Shown here piece by piece: positions 23,202 to 31,376 of a DNA stretch of 64,000 nucleotides (position 1 is its first letter; every line of letters begins with the position of its first letter). The stretch is taken from assembly GCA_963763085.1 (NCBI GenBank), contig CAVXNB010000004.1, forward strand, positions 434,001 to 498,000, in the 5' to 3' direction. This DNA comes from CAVXNB01 sp963763085. GTDB taxonomy: Bacteria > Actinomycetota > Acidimicrobiia > Acidimicrobiales > Bog-793. Below the pieces are notes generated by a model. It was not told the origin of the DNA and made no database searches. It saw only the letters and a list, made by a program, of their open reading frames with translations. Both the position numbers and the translations under genes were made by a program.

Positions 23202-25637
23202 ATGGGAGTGCTCGCCGCCAGCGACTGGCCTCAGCTCATACTCGCACCCCGGGGAGAGGGGACGACACGGCGACGGGGCTCAGATGTCTTCAGGCTCGGG
23301 GCCGCAATCCTCGTCATCCTGAGCTTCTGGCTGATCCTGCAGGCGGGTCCCCATTTCGAGAGCGCAGTGATCGGCTTCGTTTCGCCGCCCCCTCGCGGTG
23401 TCAAGTGGCTCGTCACGACGGTATGGCTGCTCAGCTCGTTCGGCCTGATCGGCGTGATCGTGCTCGTTGCGCTACTTGCCCGCCGAAAGGCGATGGCCCG
23501 CGACGTGGTCCTTGCCGGCCTGGCGGCCTGGGGGCTGGCCTACCTTCTCGACCGATCGCTCGGTCCCAACCCCGGGAAGCTGTCATCTCCGGCGCTAGCC
23601 CACGTCGACCTGCGCTACCCGGAGGTGAGGGTGGCGGTCGCCGTGGCCGTTGCGACGGCCGCCGCTCCATATCTCGCCCGCGGTCTCGAGCGCTTCGTGC
23701 AGATCGTCATCGCCCTGGCTGCACTCGCCACGATCGTCCACGGATCGGGTCTGCTCACGGCCGTGCTCGCCTCAATCGCCCTCGGTTGGGGTGTAACCGC
23801 CGGCCTTCACGTCATCTTCGGAACACCGCTCGGATTGCTGTCATCGGACGACGTGGCGCGCTTCCTCGGGGACATGAGCATCGACTCGCACGGCGTCGAG
23901 CCCGACGGCTCGCAGGAGTGGGGCGTGGCGCGGTACCGCGGCTTTGACGAGACAGGGCCGATCGCCATCTCTGTTTACGGTCGTGACGATCGCGATGCGC
24001 AGCTCCTGGCGAAGAGCTTCCGTTCCGTCTTCTACCGGGACTCCGGACCCACGATCACCCTGACTCGGCTGCAACAAGTCGAGCACGAGGCCTATCTGAC
24101 CCTCCTCGCCAGGAATCACGGCACGAACGCCGCGGCAGTCCTCGGCGCGGCGCGCGTGGGGCCGAGCAAGGATGCCTTCCTCGTGACGCGGCCGCCGCCT
24201 GGAACGCGGCTCGCCGACCTCATCGACGTGCAACCGGTCCCTGTGCCACTAGCCGAGAACGGGCCTCCGCGGCATGCGACGGCCGACGTGGCCGATGCAG
24301 CGCTCGACGCCACGCTCGCCCAGGTTCTCGCGCTGCGGCGGGCTCGCATCGCGCACGGCGCCATCACGACCGAGACGATCTTGATCGACCGTGACGCGGT
24401 CGGGTTGGTGGAATTCCGCCTGGCGTCGTCGGACGCAAGCGACGAGCAGCTGGATCGCGACATGGCATGTGCGCTGGGGGCGCTCGGCATCGCGGTAGGG
24501 GCTGACAGGACCTTGTCCGCGGCGCGCCGGGCGCTGCCCCCCGAAGTGCTGGCAAGCGCGCTTCCCTTCTTGCAGCGGGCCGCATTCCCTCGTTCGCTGG
24601 CCCACCAGTTCCGCGGCAACAAGGCTTTGTTGGCGGAGATACGCGATCTCGGCGCCGAGGCGGCTGGGGTCGAAGTCCCCAAGCTCGCCGAGGCGCGCCG
24701 CATCAGCTGGGTGACCCTGGCTCTCGTGGCAGGGAGCCTCATTGGCGGCTGGGCCCTGATCGGCGTACTGATCGACGTAACCAAGAGCTTCGACACGATC
24801 GTCGGAGCCGACTGGGGCTGGGTGCTGGCGGTCTTCCTCACCTCGATCGCGGTCTACCCCTCGCTTTCGATGGAAGTGCTCGGCGCGGTCATCGAGCCTC
24901 TGCCATTCGGCCGCACCCTCGCCCTCGAGATTGCCGACACTTTCGTCGGGTTGGCTGGTGGCACGATGGCGGTGCTCGCCACTCGGGTGCGTTTCTTCCA
25001 GCAGCAGGGCTACCCCCCGACGCTGGCGGTCAGCTCAGGAGTGCTCATCTCGACGGTCAGCTGGACGGTGAAGGGTGGGCTTTTCCTGGCGGCCCTCCCC
25101 TTCGGCTTGAGCAACCTCGATCTCGACGAGCCGGGCGCCGGCAGCGCACGAACGGTGTGGCTCATCATCGTCGTGGTGGTGCTCGTGGCGCTCGCGCTCG
25201 GGGTGGTCCTGGCGGTACCGCGATTTCGCAAGCTGGCCAAGGACAAGTTGCGCCCGAAGCTTTCCGACGTGTGGAACCATCTGCGGTCCCTGGCGACCCG
25301 ACCTTCAAAGCTCTTCCAGATCTTCGGAGGCGCATTGGGTGCGCAACTTCTTGTCGCTCTCGCCCTGGGCGCCTCCCTCCAGGCTTTCGGCGATCACTTG
25401 TCCATAGCCACGCTGCTCGTGGTCATCACCTTGGCCTCCATGCTCGGGGGCGTCTCGCCGGTACCGGGCGGGGTCGGCGTCGTGGAGGCTGGACTCATCC
25501 TCGGTCTTACCTCGGCCGGGATCCCAGAGGCCAACGCCGTCGCGGCGGTGTTCCTCCAGCGCCTCTTCACCTCGTATCTGCCCCCGATCGCCGGCTGGGT
25601 CGCACTGGTGTCGATGCGTCGGCGCGAGCTGCTCTGA
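23202..25637 (+). CDS. Large flippase-like membrane protein with embedded kinase-like region (MprF/UPF0104-type C terminus)
   Basis: The 811-residue protein has three parts. Residues about 25-205 contain six to seven membrane helices. Residues about 220-490 are soluble and resemble a degenerate protein-kinase fold: VEHEAYLTLLA for the alpha-C helix Glu, DAFLVTRPPPGTRLADLID for the hinge, RIAHGAITTETILID for the catalytic loop (the usual HxD reads HGA) and VGLVEFRLAS where DFG would be. Residues about 500-800 form the lysylphosphatidylglycerol synthase transmembrane (UPF0104/AglD-like) domain with the GGVSPVPGGVGVVEAGLILGL motif. No acyltransferase domain for lysyl-lipid synthesis is present. 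A role in moving a lipid-linked molecule, with the kinase-like part regulating it, is inference. TAGGCT nine bases before the ATG may be a leaderless -10. Confidence 0.83.
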   Translation: MGVLAASDWPQLILAPRGEGTTRRRGSDVFRLGAAILVILSFWLILQAGPHFESAVIGFVSPPPRGVKWLVTTVWLLSSFGLIGVIVLVALLARRKAMARDVVLAGLAAWGLAYLLDRSLGPNPGKLSSPALAHVDLRYPEVRVAVAVAVATAAAPYLARGLERFVQIVIALAALATIVHGSGLLTAVLASIALGWGVTAGLHVIFGTPLGLLSSDDVARFLGDMSIDSHGVEPDGSQEWGVARYRGFDETGPIAISVYGRDDRDAQLLAKSFRSVFYRDSGPTITLTRLQQVEHEAYLTLLARNHGTNAAAVLGAARVGPSKDAFLVTRPPPGTRLADLIDVQPVPVPLAENGPPRHATADVADAALDATLAQVLALRRARIAHGAITTETILIDRDAVGLVEFRLASSDASDEQLDRDMACALGALGIAVGADRTLSAARRALPPEVLASALPFLQRAAFPRSLAHQFRGNKALLAEIRDLGAEAAGVEVPKLAEARRISWVTLALVAGSLIGGWALIGVLIDVTKSFDTIVGADWGWVLAVFLTSIAVYPSLSMEVLGAVIEPLPFGRTLALEIADTFVGLAGGTMAVLATRVRFFQQQGYPPTLAVSSGVLISTVSWTVKGGLFLAALPFGLSNLDLDEPGAGSARTVWLIIVVVVLVALALGVVLAVPRFRKLAKDKLRPKLSDVWNHLRSLATRPSKLFQIFGGALGAQLLVALALGASLQAFGDHLSIATLLVVITLASMLGGVSPVPGGVGVVEAGLILGLTSAGIPEANAVAAVFLQRLFTSYLPPIAGWVALVSMRRRELL

Positions 25638-25676
25638 GGGAGCGGCGCGCCGTTTCGTGTCCGTCGGATCAGATTC

Positions 25677-27344
25677 TCAGCAGATGCCGAAGCACTGATC
25701 GGGAAAGTTCAGCGCAATCAGCGAGTGAGTCAAGGTGACGGACTCCGACGGGTCGGTGAACAGGCCACCGCCCTGCACGGTGATGCCGTGACTTCCGATG
25801 AGAGCGTTTTGCGTCACCGTCGTGTTCTCCAGTGTCAGCTGCGGCGGTACCGGGGAATACACCTCGGAACTGCTCCACACTCCGCCACCTTGTGCGGTGC
25901 CCGATGGTCCTCTGGCCGTGCCGAGATTGTCGTTCACGTGGTCCCCGATCAACACGAGCGGACCTCCGTTGGAAAGTCCGACACCAAAGATGTTGGCCTC
26001 GCCTGTCGAGCTGGTACTGATCGCCTTTGCGGTGTTGCCGCTAATCGTGCTGTTCTGGACGGTCAACGAACTGGTGGCACCGAAGTCTTCGAGGGCGCCG
26101 ATAACCGCCGCGATTCCGGGGCTGAACATGTCGGAGACATTGTTCGTGATGAGCGTGTTGGTGATCGTTCCTCCTCCGCCCGCCCCGATGACGCCGCCTT
26201 CCGGCCCGACGTCGGCCGAGGTCGCGGCGATTGTGATCGACCGGTTGCCCGAGACGACGGAGTTCGTCATGCTGAGCGGACCCGCCACCGAGATCGCAGC
26301 GTTGAAGCCCTGCGGCTCGCCCATCGGATCGTTCGCGATGGCCACGTTGTTTGTCACCGATGTGTTTTCGATCGTGACCGGGAAGCTGTACTGGCCGTCG
26401 TCGATGCCGGCCGCGGCCGCGTTCATCGAGATGGGGCCTGACCCGAGGTAGAACACCGGCAGATTGCTGGTGACAGTCGCGGTGTTGTCGGTGATCGTGC
26501 TGTTCATCACTATTAAGGGATCGTTCTCACCGGGTCCCATGCAGGCGACGTTGATTGCTCCGCCTTCGGCCTCGCGTCCGTTCGGCCCGGTCGCCACGGC
26601 GTGATTCCTCGACATGACGGTGTTGGTCAATGTCACGCTCCCCGCTGAGCTGCAGATCCCTGCGCCGTCAGCGTCGCTTGAGGTCCCCGCCGATCCGGCG
26701 CTGTTGTCGCTGACGGTCGAGTTTCGAAGAGTGAGCATCCCCCAGCTGTCGATGCCGCCCCCTAACGCCGCTGCGTACGGGCATTCACCGTCCGAAAAGC
26801 CCGGACACGGGAAGCCCGAATCGACTTCGGCGGTCGGGTCGGCGCGGTTGCCCGTGATCACGCTGTTCGAGATCGTGACCGTCGCGCCGCCCGAGAAGTC
26901 GGCGTTCGGCGGAATGTCGATGCCGCCACCGGTCGCCCACACACCCGGAATACCAAAGAACGGGATCGACTCCGGGCTCGTCTGCGCTACGCCGCCCGTG
27001 ATCGTCACGCCGGAGATCGAGACCGTCGGCTCGGTCGTGGCGCCGAACGAACCGACAGTGACCACCGACCCGCCACCGCCTTTGAGGGTCGTTGCTCCGG
27101 GTCCTGCTCCCATCAGCTGCAAATTCTTGTCGATCGAGATACCCCCGATATACGAACCGGGGCCGATCCTGATCGTGTCACCACTGGTCGCGGCCGCGAC
27201 GGCCGGTGCGATCTGGGTATACGAACAACCGCTCTTACAGACGTTGAGCGTCGCAGCGGATGCCGGTGATGCTCCAGAAATGACGCTGCTACAGATGATC
27301 GCGGTTGCTACTACCACGGCCCTGATACGCCAGCGGTTCATCAT
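25677..27344 (-). CDS. Secreted right-handed parallel beta-helix repeat protein
   Basis: This 555-residue exported protein has a signal peptide (about residues 7-31, ending in PASAA) and many short repeats of the form T(I/V)SNSxxxGNxA, TLRNSTVSDNSA, LTNTVMSRNHA, which are rungs of a pectin-lyase-like right-handed beta-helix. The opening TIQ-like segment SGCSYTQIAPAVAAATSGDTIRIGPGSY is the classic start of such helices. Proteins of this type are polysaccharide lyases, adhesins or polymorphic outer proteins; no catalytic residues are evident. It ends in FGIC without an anchor. GAGGGGG stands just before the paired ATGs at 27344 and 27341. Confidence 0.85.
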   Translation of the reverse strand: MMNRWRIRAVVVATAIICSSVISGASPASAATLNVCKSGCSYTQIAPAVAAATSGDTIRIGPGSYIGGISIDKNLQLMGAGPGATTLKGGGGSVVTVGSFGATTEPTVSISGVTITGGVAQTSPESIPFFGIPGVWATGGGIDIPPNADFSGGATVTISNSVITGNRADPTAEVDSGFPCPGFSDGECPYAAALGGGIDSWGMLTLRNSTVSDNSAGSAGTSSDADGAGICSSAGSVTLTNTVMSRNHAVATGPNGREAEGGAINVACMGPGENDPLIVMNSTITDNTATVTSNLPVFYLGSGPISMNAAAAGIDDGQYSFPVTIENTSVTNNVAIANDPMGEPQGFNAAISVAGPLSMTNSVVSGNRSITIAATSADVGPEGGVIGAGGGGTITNTLITNNVSDMFSPGIAAVIGALEDFGATSSLTVQNSTISGNTAKAISTSSTGEANIFGVGLSNGGPLVLIGDHVNDNLGTARGPSGTAQGGGVWSSSEVYSPVPPQLTLENTTVTQNALIGSHGITVQGGGLFTDPSESVTLTHSLIALNFPDQCFGIC

Positions 27345-27596
27345 GTCCCCCTCGCATTTGCGGCACGAATTGATTAGTCCCTATGACGACTAGAGCGGGC
27401 GACGCACCCGCAGTCTTCGCTTTAGGCGCGGATTCACCTTTGAGCGTCGTTTCTTGGCTCCACGTTCCAGCTCAAGGTACGCCTGGCCGGTCGACATTCC
27501 GTCGAAGTATGATCGCAGTGCAGGTAGAGGTAAGGTTTTGGGACTATGCGGATGCTGCAGCGGCGCTGAGTCCTGTTGAGCGGCCGAGGGGGGTTC

Positions 27597-30500
27597 GTGC
27601 AACTCCGACTGCTCGGACCTACCGAGTTCATCATCGGCGATGTTCGTGCGCGCCTCGGCGGGCCTCGATCACGGGCAGTGCTTGGCGATCTCGGCTTACA
27701 TGCCGGTCGCCCGGTAATGATTCCTCAGATCATCGACGACTTGTGGGGAGATTCACCGCCGCCGTCGGCGGCCCACACCGTCGAGACCTACATTTCCCGG
27801 CTGAGAAAGGTGCTGAACCTACCTGGCGAGCCCATCGTGATCGCGAGGAACGGGTCGGGATATGTGCTGAACCTGGACGCGCCCCAAGTAGATGCCCTTT
27901 GGTTCGAAGAACTCGCAGCCAAGGGCCGAACCGCGCTCGCAGAAGGCGACACCCCGAGCGCCGAAGACCTGCTTTCGTCTGCACTCGCGCTTTGGCGGGG
28001 CCCGGCTTTCGCCGACGTCCGAGATTCGGCCTTCGCTCCCGCGGCGGCAGGACGGCTGGAGAATGAGCGCTTGGTCGCTCTCGAAACACTGGTCGACGCC
28101 CGCCTTCTTATGGGCCTTCACCTCGAGGTCCTCTCCGACCTCGAGTCCGCCATAGCCGATGAGCCCTTCAGGGAGCGTTTCCATGCCCAGTTGATGACCG
28201 CGCTCTACCGATCTCGACGACAAGCGGACGCCTTGGCCGCCTACCAGCGTGCCCGCGCACTGCTGGTGGGCGAGCTCGGTATAGAGCCTGGCCAGGAGCT
28301 ACGCGAGCTCGAACAGGCGATCCTCTGCCAAGCCCCGGAGCTCGAACCGGCAGTTCGGCAGCTTCCAAAGGATGCAGCTGTGAGGCCGCCCAGTAACGTA
28401 GGAGTGCCTCTGGGCCACGATCATCCGGGTTCGGTGCCGTTGCCTGTTGCGAAAGGGTGGAACTCCCGCTTGCCACGGCGAGCAAAGCGCGGATGGATTG
28501 CCATCGCAGCTGTTCTTGTTTCGCTTGCCGCCTTCGGGTTACCGAGACTCCTTAGCCCGACGCCAGCAGTAGCAGCACCGGTGGCGGTCGGCGTGAGCGA
28601 GTTGAGCACCGCCAACGGAAGCCTCTCGCGAACCCTATCTCTTCCGAGCGAGCCGGGTGGAGCCGCCTCCGGCGATGGCTCGGTCTGGGTCACGAGCCCG
28701 GAAGGCCACGTCCTTTATCGGATAGACCCTCACACCGGACTCACCGAGGACACGATCCCGGTCGGTTCAGGCGCCGGCGCGATCGCGGTTGCGGGTTCGG
28801 ATGTATGGGTCGCCAACGCTCTGGACGGAACTCTTTCCCGGGTGAGCAGCGAGACCAGCTCGGTTGTCGGGGTCGTTGCTGTCGGCCCGGAACCGAGTGG
28901 CATCGCCGTCGGTCACGGGACCATTTGGGTGGCAGATGCGACCGCCGGCACTCTGGCCGAGGTCAATGCGAGTTCAGGACAAGTCATGTCCAAGGAGCAG
29001 CTCAGTCCGCCGCCTTTCGGTGTCGCCCTTGGCGCAGGCTCCGTCTGGATCAGCGACCCAGCTGAAAACGAGATCACGCGGATCGACCAGCAGGGCGGTC
29101 CACCCGTTCAGATCTCAGTTGGCTCGGGTCCGACTGCGATCGCCTTCGGGCTGGGCTCGGTGTGGGTGGCGAACGGGCTCGACAGCACTGTCTCGCGAAT
29201 CAATCCGGCCACGGACACTGTCGTTGCAACTATCTCAGTGGGCGACGGCCCTGACGCGTTGGCGATTGTCGGAAATTCGGTGTGGGTAGCGAACGGCTTC
29301 TCCTCGACGCTCACGAAGATCGACGCCACCAGCGGTTACGCCACGACCTCGATATCGGTGGGCGGCAGTCCCACTGCTCTCACCAGCGTCGGAAACCATC
29401 TTTGGGTAGCGACTCGGCTGCCGGCCAACAGGTCTCCGAGAGGGGGCGTGCTGCGAGTGGTTCAGTCGACTCCCGCACCGTCGATCGACCCGGCGCTCGC
29501 GTACCCAGATATGACCTTCCAGTACCTCGAGGGCACTTACGACACGCTGGTGACCTATCAACGGGTGGGCGGAGCCGGAGGCCTTCAGCTGGTACCGGAC
29601 CTTGCCCTCGCGGTGCCCACGCCAACAGACCGCGGAACCCTGTACTCGTTCGTGTTGCGGCCGGGCATCCGATACTCCAACGGCGAACTTGTTCGTCCCG
29701 AGGACTTTCGTTACGGCATCGAGCGCGTCCTGGAACTGAACAGCTCGGCCACGCCGTTCCTCACCGGGATCATCGGAGCGGCCGCCTGCAGGATCGGTAA
29801 ACCATGCAACCTGTCCCGAGGCATCACCATCTCGGACAGCGAGCACGCTGTTACGTTCCACCTGATCGCCCCGGACACCGAGTTCCTGGACAAGCTGACT
29901 CTTCAGTTCACCGCACCGGTTCCACCTGACGTGCCGGATCACGACGTCGGCGTCCACCCTGTCCCCTCCACGGGTCCGTACGAGATTGGTCTTTACCTGC
30001 CGGGACGAGCAGTGGAGTTCGTCCGCAATCCCTACTTCGATGAGTGGTCGGCGGCGGCCGAGCCGGCAGGCTCTCCGGCCCGCATTGTGTGGACCTTCGG
30101 GGCATCGATACCGGAAGAGATCTTGGAGATAGAGAGAGGGCGAGCAGATTGGACAGACGACATTCTTTCTGACGTCCCGGGCCTTCTTGCCCGCTTCCCG
30201 GCTCACTTACATGCAAACCCGGCCTTGTGGGTCTTGTATGCATCATTCAATACGAGAGTGGCTCCATTCAATAGCCTGCTGGTGCGACAGGCCTTCAGCC
30301 TCGCCGCCAACCGTGCCAAGCTGGTGCAAATGCTCGGAGGACCCATCGCTGCCCGTCCGACCTGTCAGATCCTTCCCCCGGGCATTCCCGGCTACCGCCC
30401 TTACTGCCCGTTCACGGTCGATCCGAATCCCGCCGGAGCCTGGGTGGGTCCGGACGTGGCGGCTGCCAGAAAGCTCGTGGCGGAGTCGGGTACCAGCGGC

Positions 30501-31007
30501 ATGCGTGTCACCTTCTGGGCACAACAAGGAATGGGGACGCTAAGTGCCTTCATCGTCTCGGTTCTTCGCGAGCTCGGTTACCGCGCCACGATGATCACAC
30601 CGCCGTCGAGCGTTCTGCAGGCAAACGTCAACGATTCGCGCCGCAGGGTGCAGGCTGACGACACCAGCTGGACGGCGGACTACCCGGCGCCCTCTGATTT
30701 CTTGGCCAGACTCTTCCGCTGCTCGTCCTTCCGACTTGCCGACCCGAATGCCGCGAGCGACGGGTCCTTCTGCGACTCGGCGATCGATCATCTCATGGAC
30801 GTCGCCGAGCAGGAGGAGGCGACTGACCCCGCCAAAGCAGCCGCCACGTGGGCAAGAGTCGACCGCGAGGTCACTTACGCGGCTCCGTGGGTCCCGCTCG
30901 TGAGCGTGAACTGGGTCGACTTTCTTTCCGCGCGCGTGGGAGGTTACCAATATGACCAGGCCTTCGGTGGTCCACTTCTTGACCAGATGTTCATACGCCA
31001 CGTCTAG
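27597..31007 (+). CDS. Membrane-spanning SARP/BTAD regulator fused to beta-propeller and family 5 substrate-binding domain
   Basis: A single 1136-residue polypeptide joins four modules. Residues 1-95 are an OmpR-type winged helix as in SARP/AfsR regulators, and 98-245 are the BTAD helical domain. After a Pro-rich linker, one membrane helix (about 298-318, preceded by RRAKRG) would place the rest outside the cell. Residues about 330-615 hold repeated (V/I)WVAN..D.T(V/L)SRI units of a YVTN/virginiamycin-B-lyase-like propeller. Residues about 620-1136 form an extracellular solute-binding protein family 5 domain (PSIDPALAYPD, STGPYEIGLYLPG, RQAFSLAANRAKLV). The architecture suggests a one-component transmembrane sensor that binds a peptide or similar ligand outside and controls transcription inside, as CadC and ToxR do. 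GTG 27597 follows GAGGGGGG; TTG 27576 is the alternative. No transporter permease is adjacent. Confidence 0.88.
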   Translation: MQLRLLGPTEFIIGDVRARLGGPRSRAVLGDLGLHAGRPVMIPQIIDDLWGDSPPPSAAHTVETYISRLRKVLNLPGEPIVIARNGSGYVLNLDAPQVDALWFEELAAKGRTALAEGDTPSAEDLLSSALALWRGPAFADVRDSAFAPAAAGRLENERLVALETLVDARLLMGLHLEVLSDLESAIADEPFRERFHAQLMTALYRSRRQADALAAYQRARALLVGELGIEPGQELRELEQAILCQAPELEPAVRQLPKDAAVRPPSNVGVPLGHDHPGSVPLPVAKGWNSRLPRRAKRGWIAIAAVLVSLAAFGLPRLLSPTPAVAAPVAVGVSELSTANGSLSRTLSLPSEPGGAASGDGSVWVTSPEGHVLYRIDPHTGLTEDTIPVGSGAGAIAVAGSDVWVANALDGTLSRVSSETSSVVGVVAVGPEPSGIAVGHGTIWVADATAGTLAEVNASSGQVMSKEQLSPPPFGVALGAGSVWISDPAENEITRIDQQGGPPVQISVGSGPTAIAFGLGSVWVANGLDSTVSRINPATDTVVATISVGDGPDALAIVGNSVWVANGFSSTLTKIDATSGYATTSISVGGSPTALTSVGNHLWVATRLPANRSPRGGVLRVVQSTPAPSIDPALAYPDMTFQYLEGTYDTLVTYQRVGGAGGLQLVPDLALAVPTPTDRGTLYSFVLRPGIRYSNGELVRPEDFRYGIERVLELNSSATPFLTGIIGAAACRIGKPCNLSRGITISDSEHAVTFHLIAPDTEFLDKLTLQFTAPVPPDVPDHDVGVHPVPSTGPYEIGLYLPGRAVEFVRNPYFDEWSAAAEPAGSPARIVWTFGASIPEEILEIERGRADWTDDILSDVPGLLARFPAHLHANPALWVLYASFNTRVAPFNSLLVRQAFSLAANRAKLVQMLGGPIAARPTCQILPPGIPGYRPYCPFTVDPNPAGAWVGPDVAAARKLVAESGTSGMRVTFWAQQGMGTLSAFIVSVLRELGYRATMITPPSSVLQANVNDSRRRVQADDTSWTADYPAPSDFLARLFRCSSFRLADPNAASDGSFCDSAIDHLMDVAEQEEATDPAKAAATWARVDREVTYAAPWVPLVSVNWVDFLSARVGGYQYDQAFGGPLLDQMFIRHV

Positions 31008-31110
31008 ATGCCGCTTGCTTCAGTAAGGAAAGTTCTCACCGCTTCGGCCGAGGACCGACTTCCTGGCTCGGGGCGTGTCGGGATGGAGCGGCGCCATCCC
31101 GCCCGTCCGG

Positions 31111-31182
31111 AGCCCGAGATGGGATTCGAACCCATGACCTGCGCATTACGAGTGCGCTGCTCTACCACTGAGCTACCCGGGC
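31111..31182 (-). tRNA. tRNA-Thr (anticodon CGT)
   Basis: On the minus strand, acceptor GCCCGGG pairs with CTCGGGC (one G-T), the D arm GCTC-AGTGGTA-GAGC, anticodon stem GCGCA/TGCGC with loop CTCGTAA (anticodon CGT), and T arm ATGGG-TTCGAAT-CCCAT are all canonical. Length is 72 bases without CCA. It sits in the 370-base gap between the SARP fusion and the cyclase gene, in which nothing else except a 7-bp stem-loop at 31080-31100 was found. Confidence 0.95.
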
Positions 31183-31376
31183 CTTCTGGAGGTTCTAGTT
31201 TCTACCTCTTTTTCGCCGGCCTACTGGCCAGCGGGTGACGTTTCCACCGCCTGTAGCGCTGCACTACGGTGAGCAGGACAAACCGGCGTTCCGCCGCCCG
31301 GTCCTTCGACGCTCTTGACACCGGGCGCTCGATTGTGGCCTTCGTCGTGGTGGCAAGGGGCTCAGAGGAGAACCCG

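Noticed and set aside
27508..27513. TATGAT as promoter of the SARP fusion
   Set aside because: A good -10 match, but no -35 at suitable spacing and 83 bases from the start; too weak to annotate.
31080..31100. Stem-loop GGGATGG...CCATCCC after tRNA-Thr as a terminator
   Set aside because: The stem is only 7 bp, no T run follows on either strand, and random GC-rich sequence often gives such stems.
31315..31320. TTGACA as the -35 of the cyclase gene
   Set aside because: A perfect -35 hexamer, but no TANNNT-like -10 lies 16-18 bases downstream.
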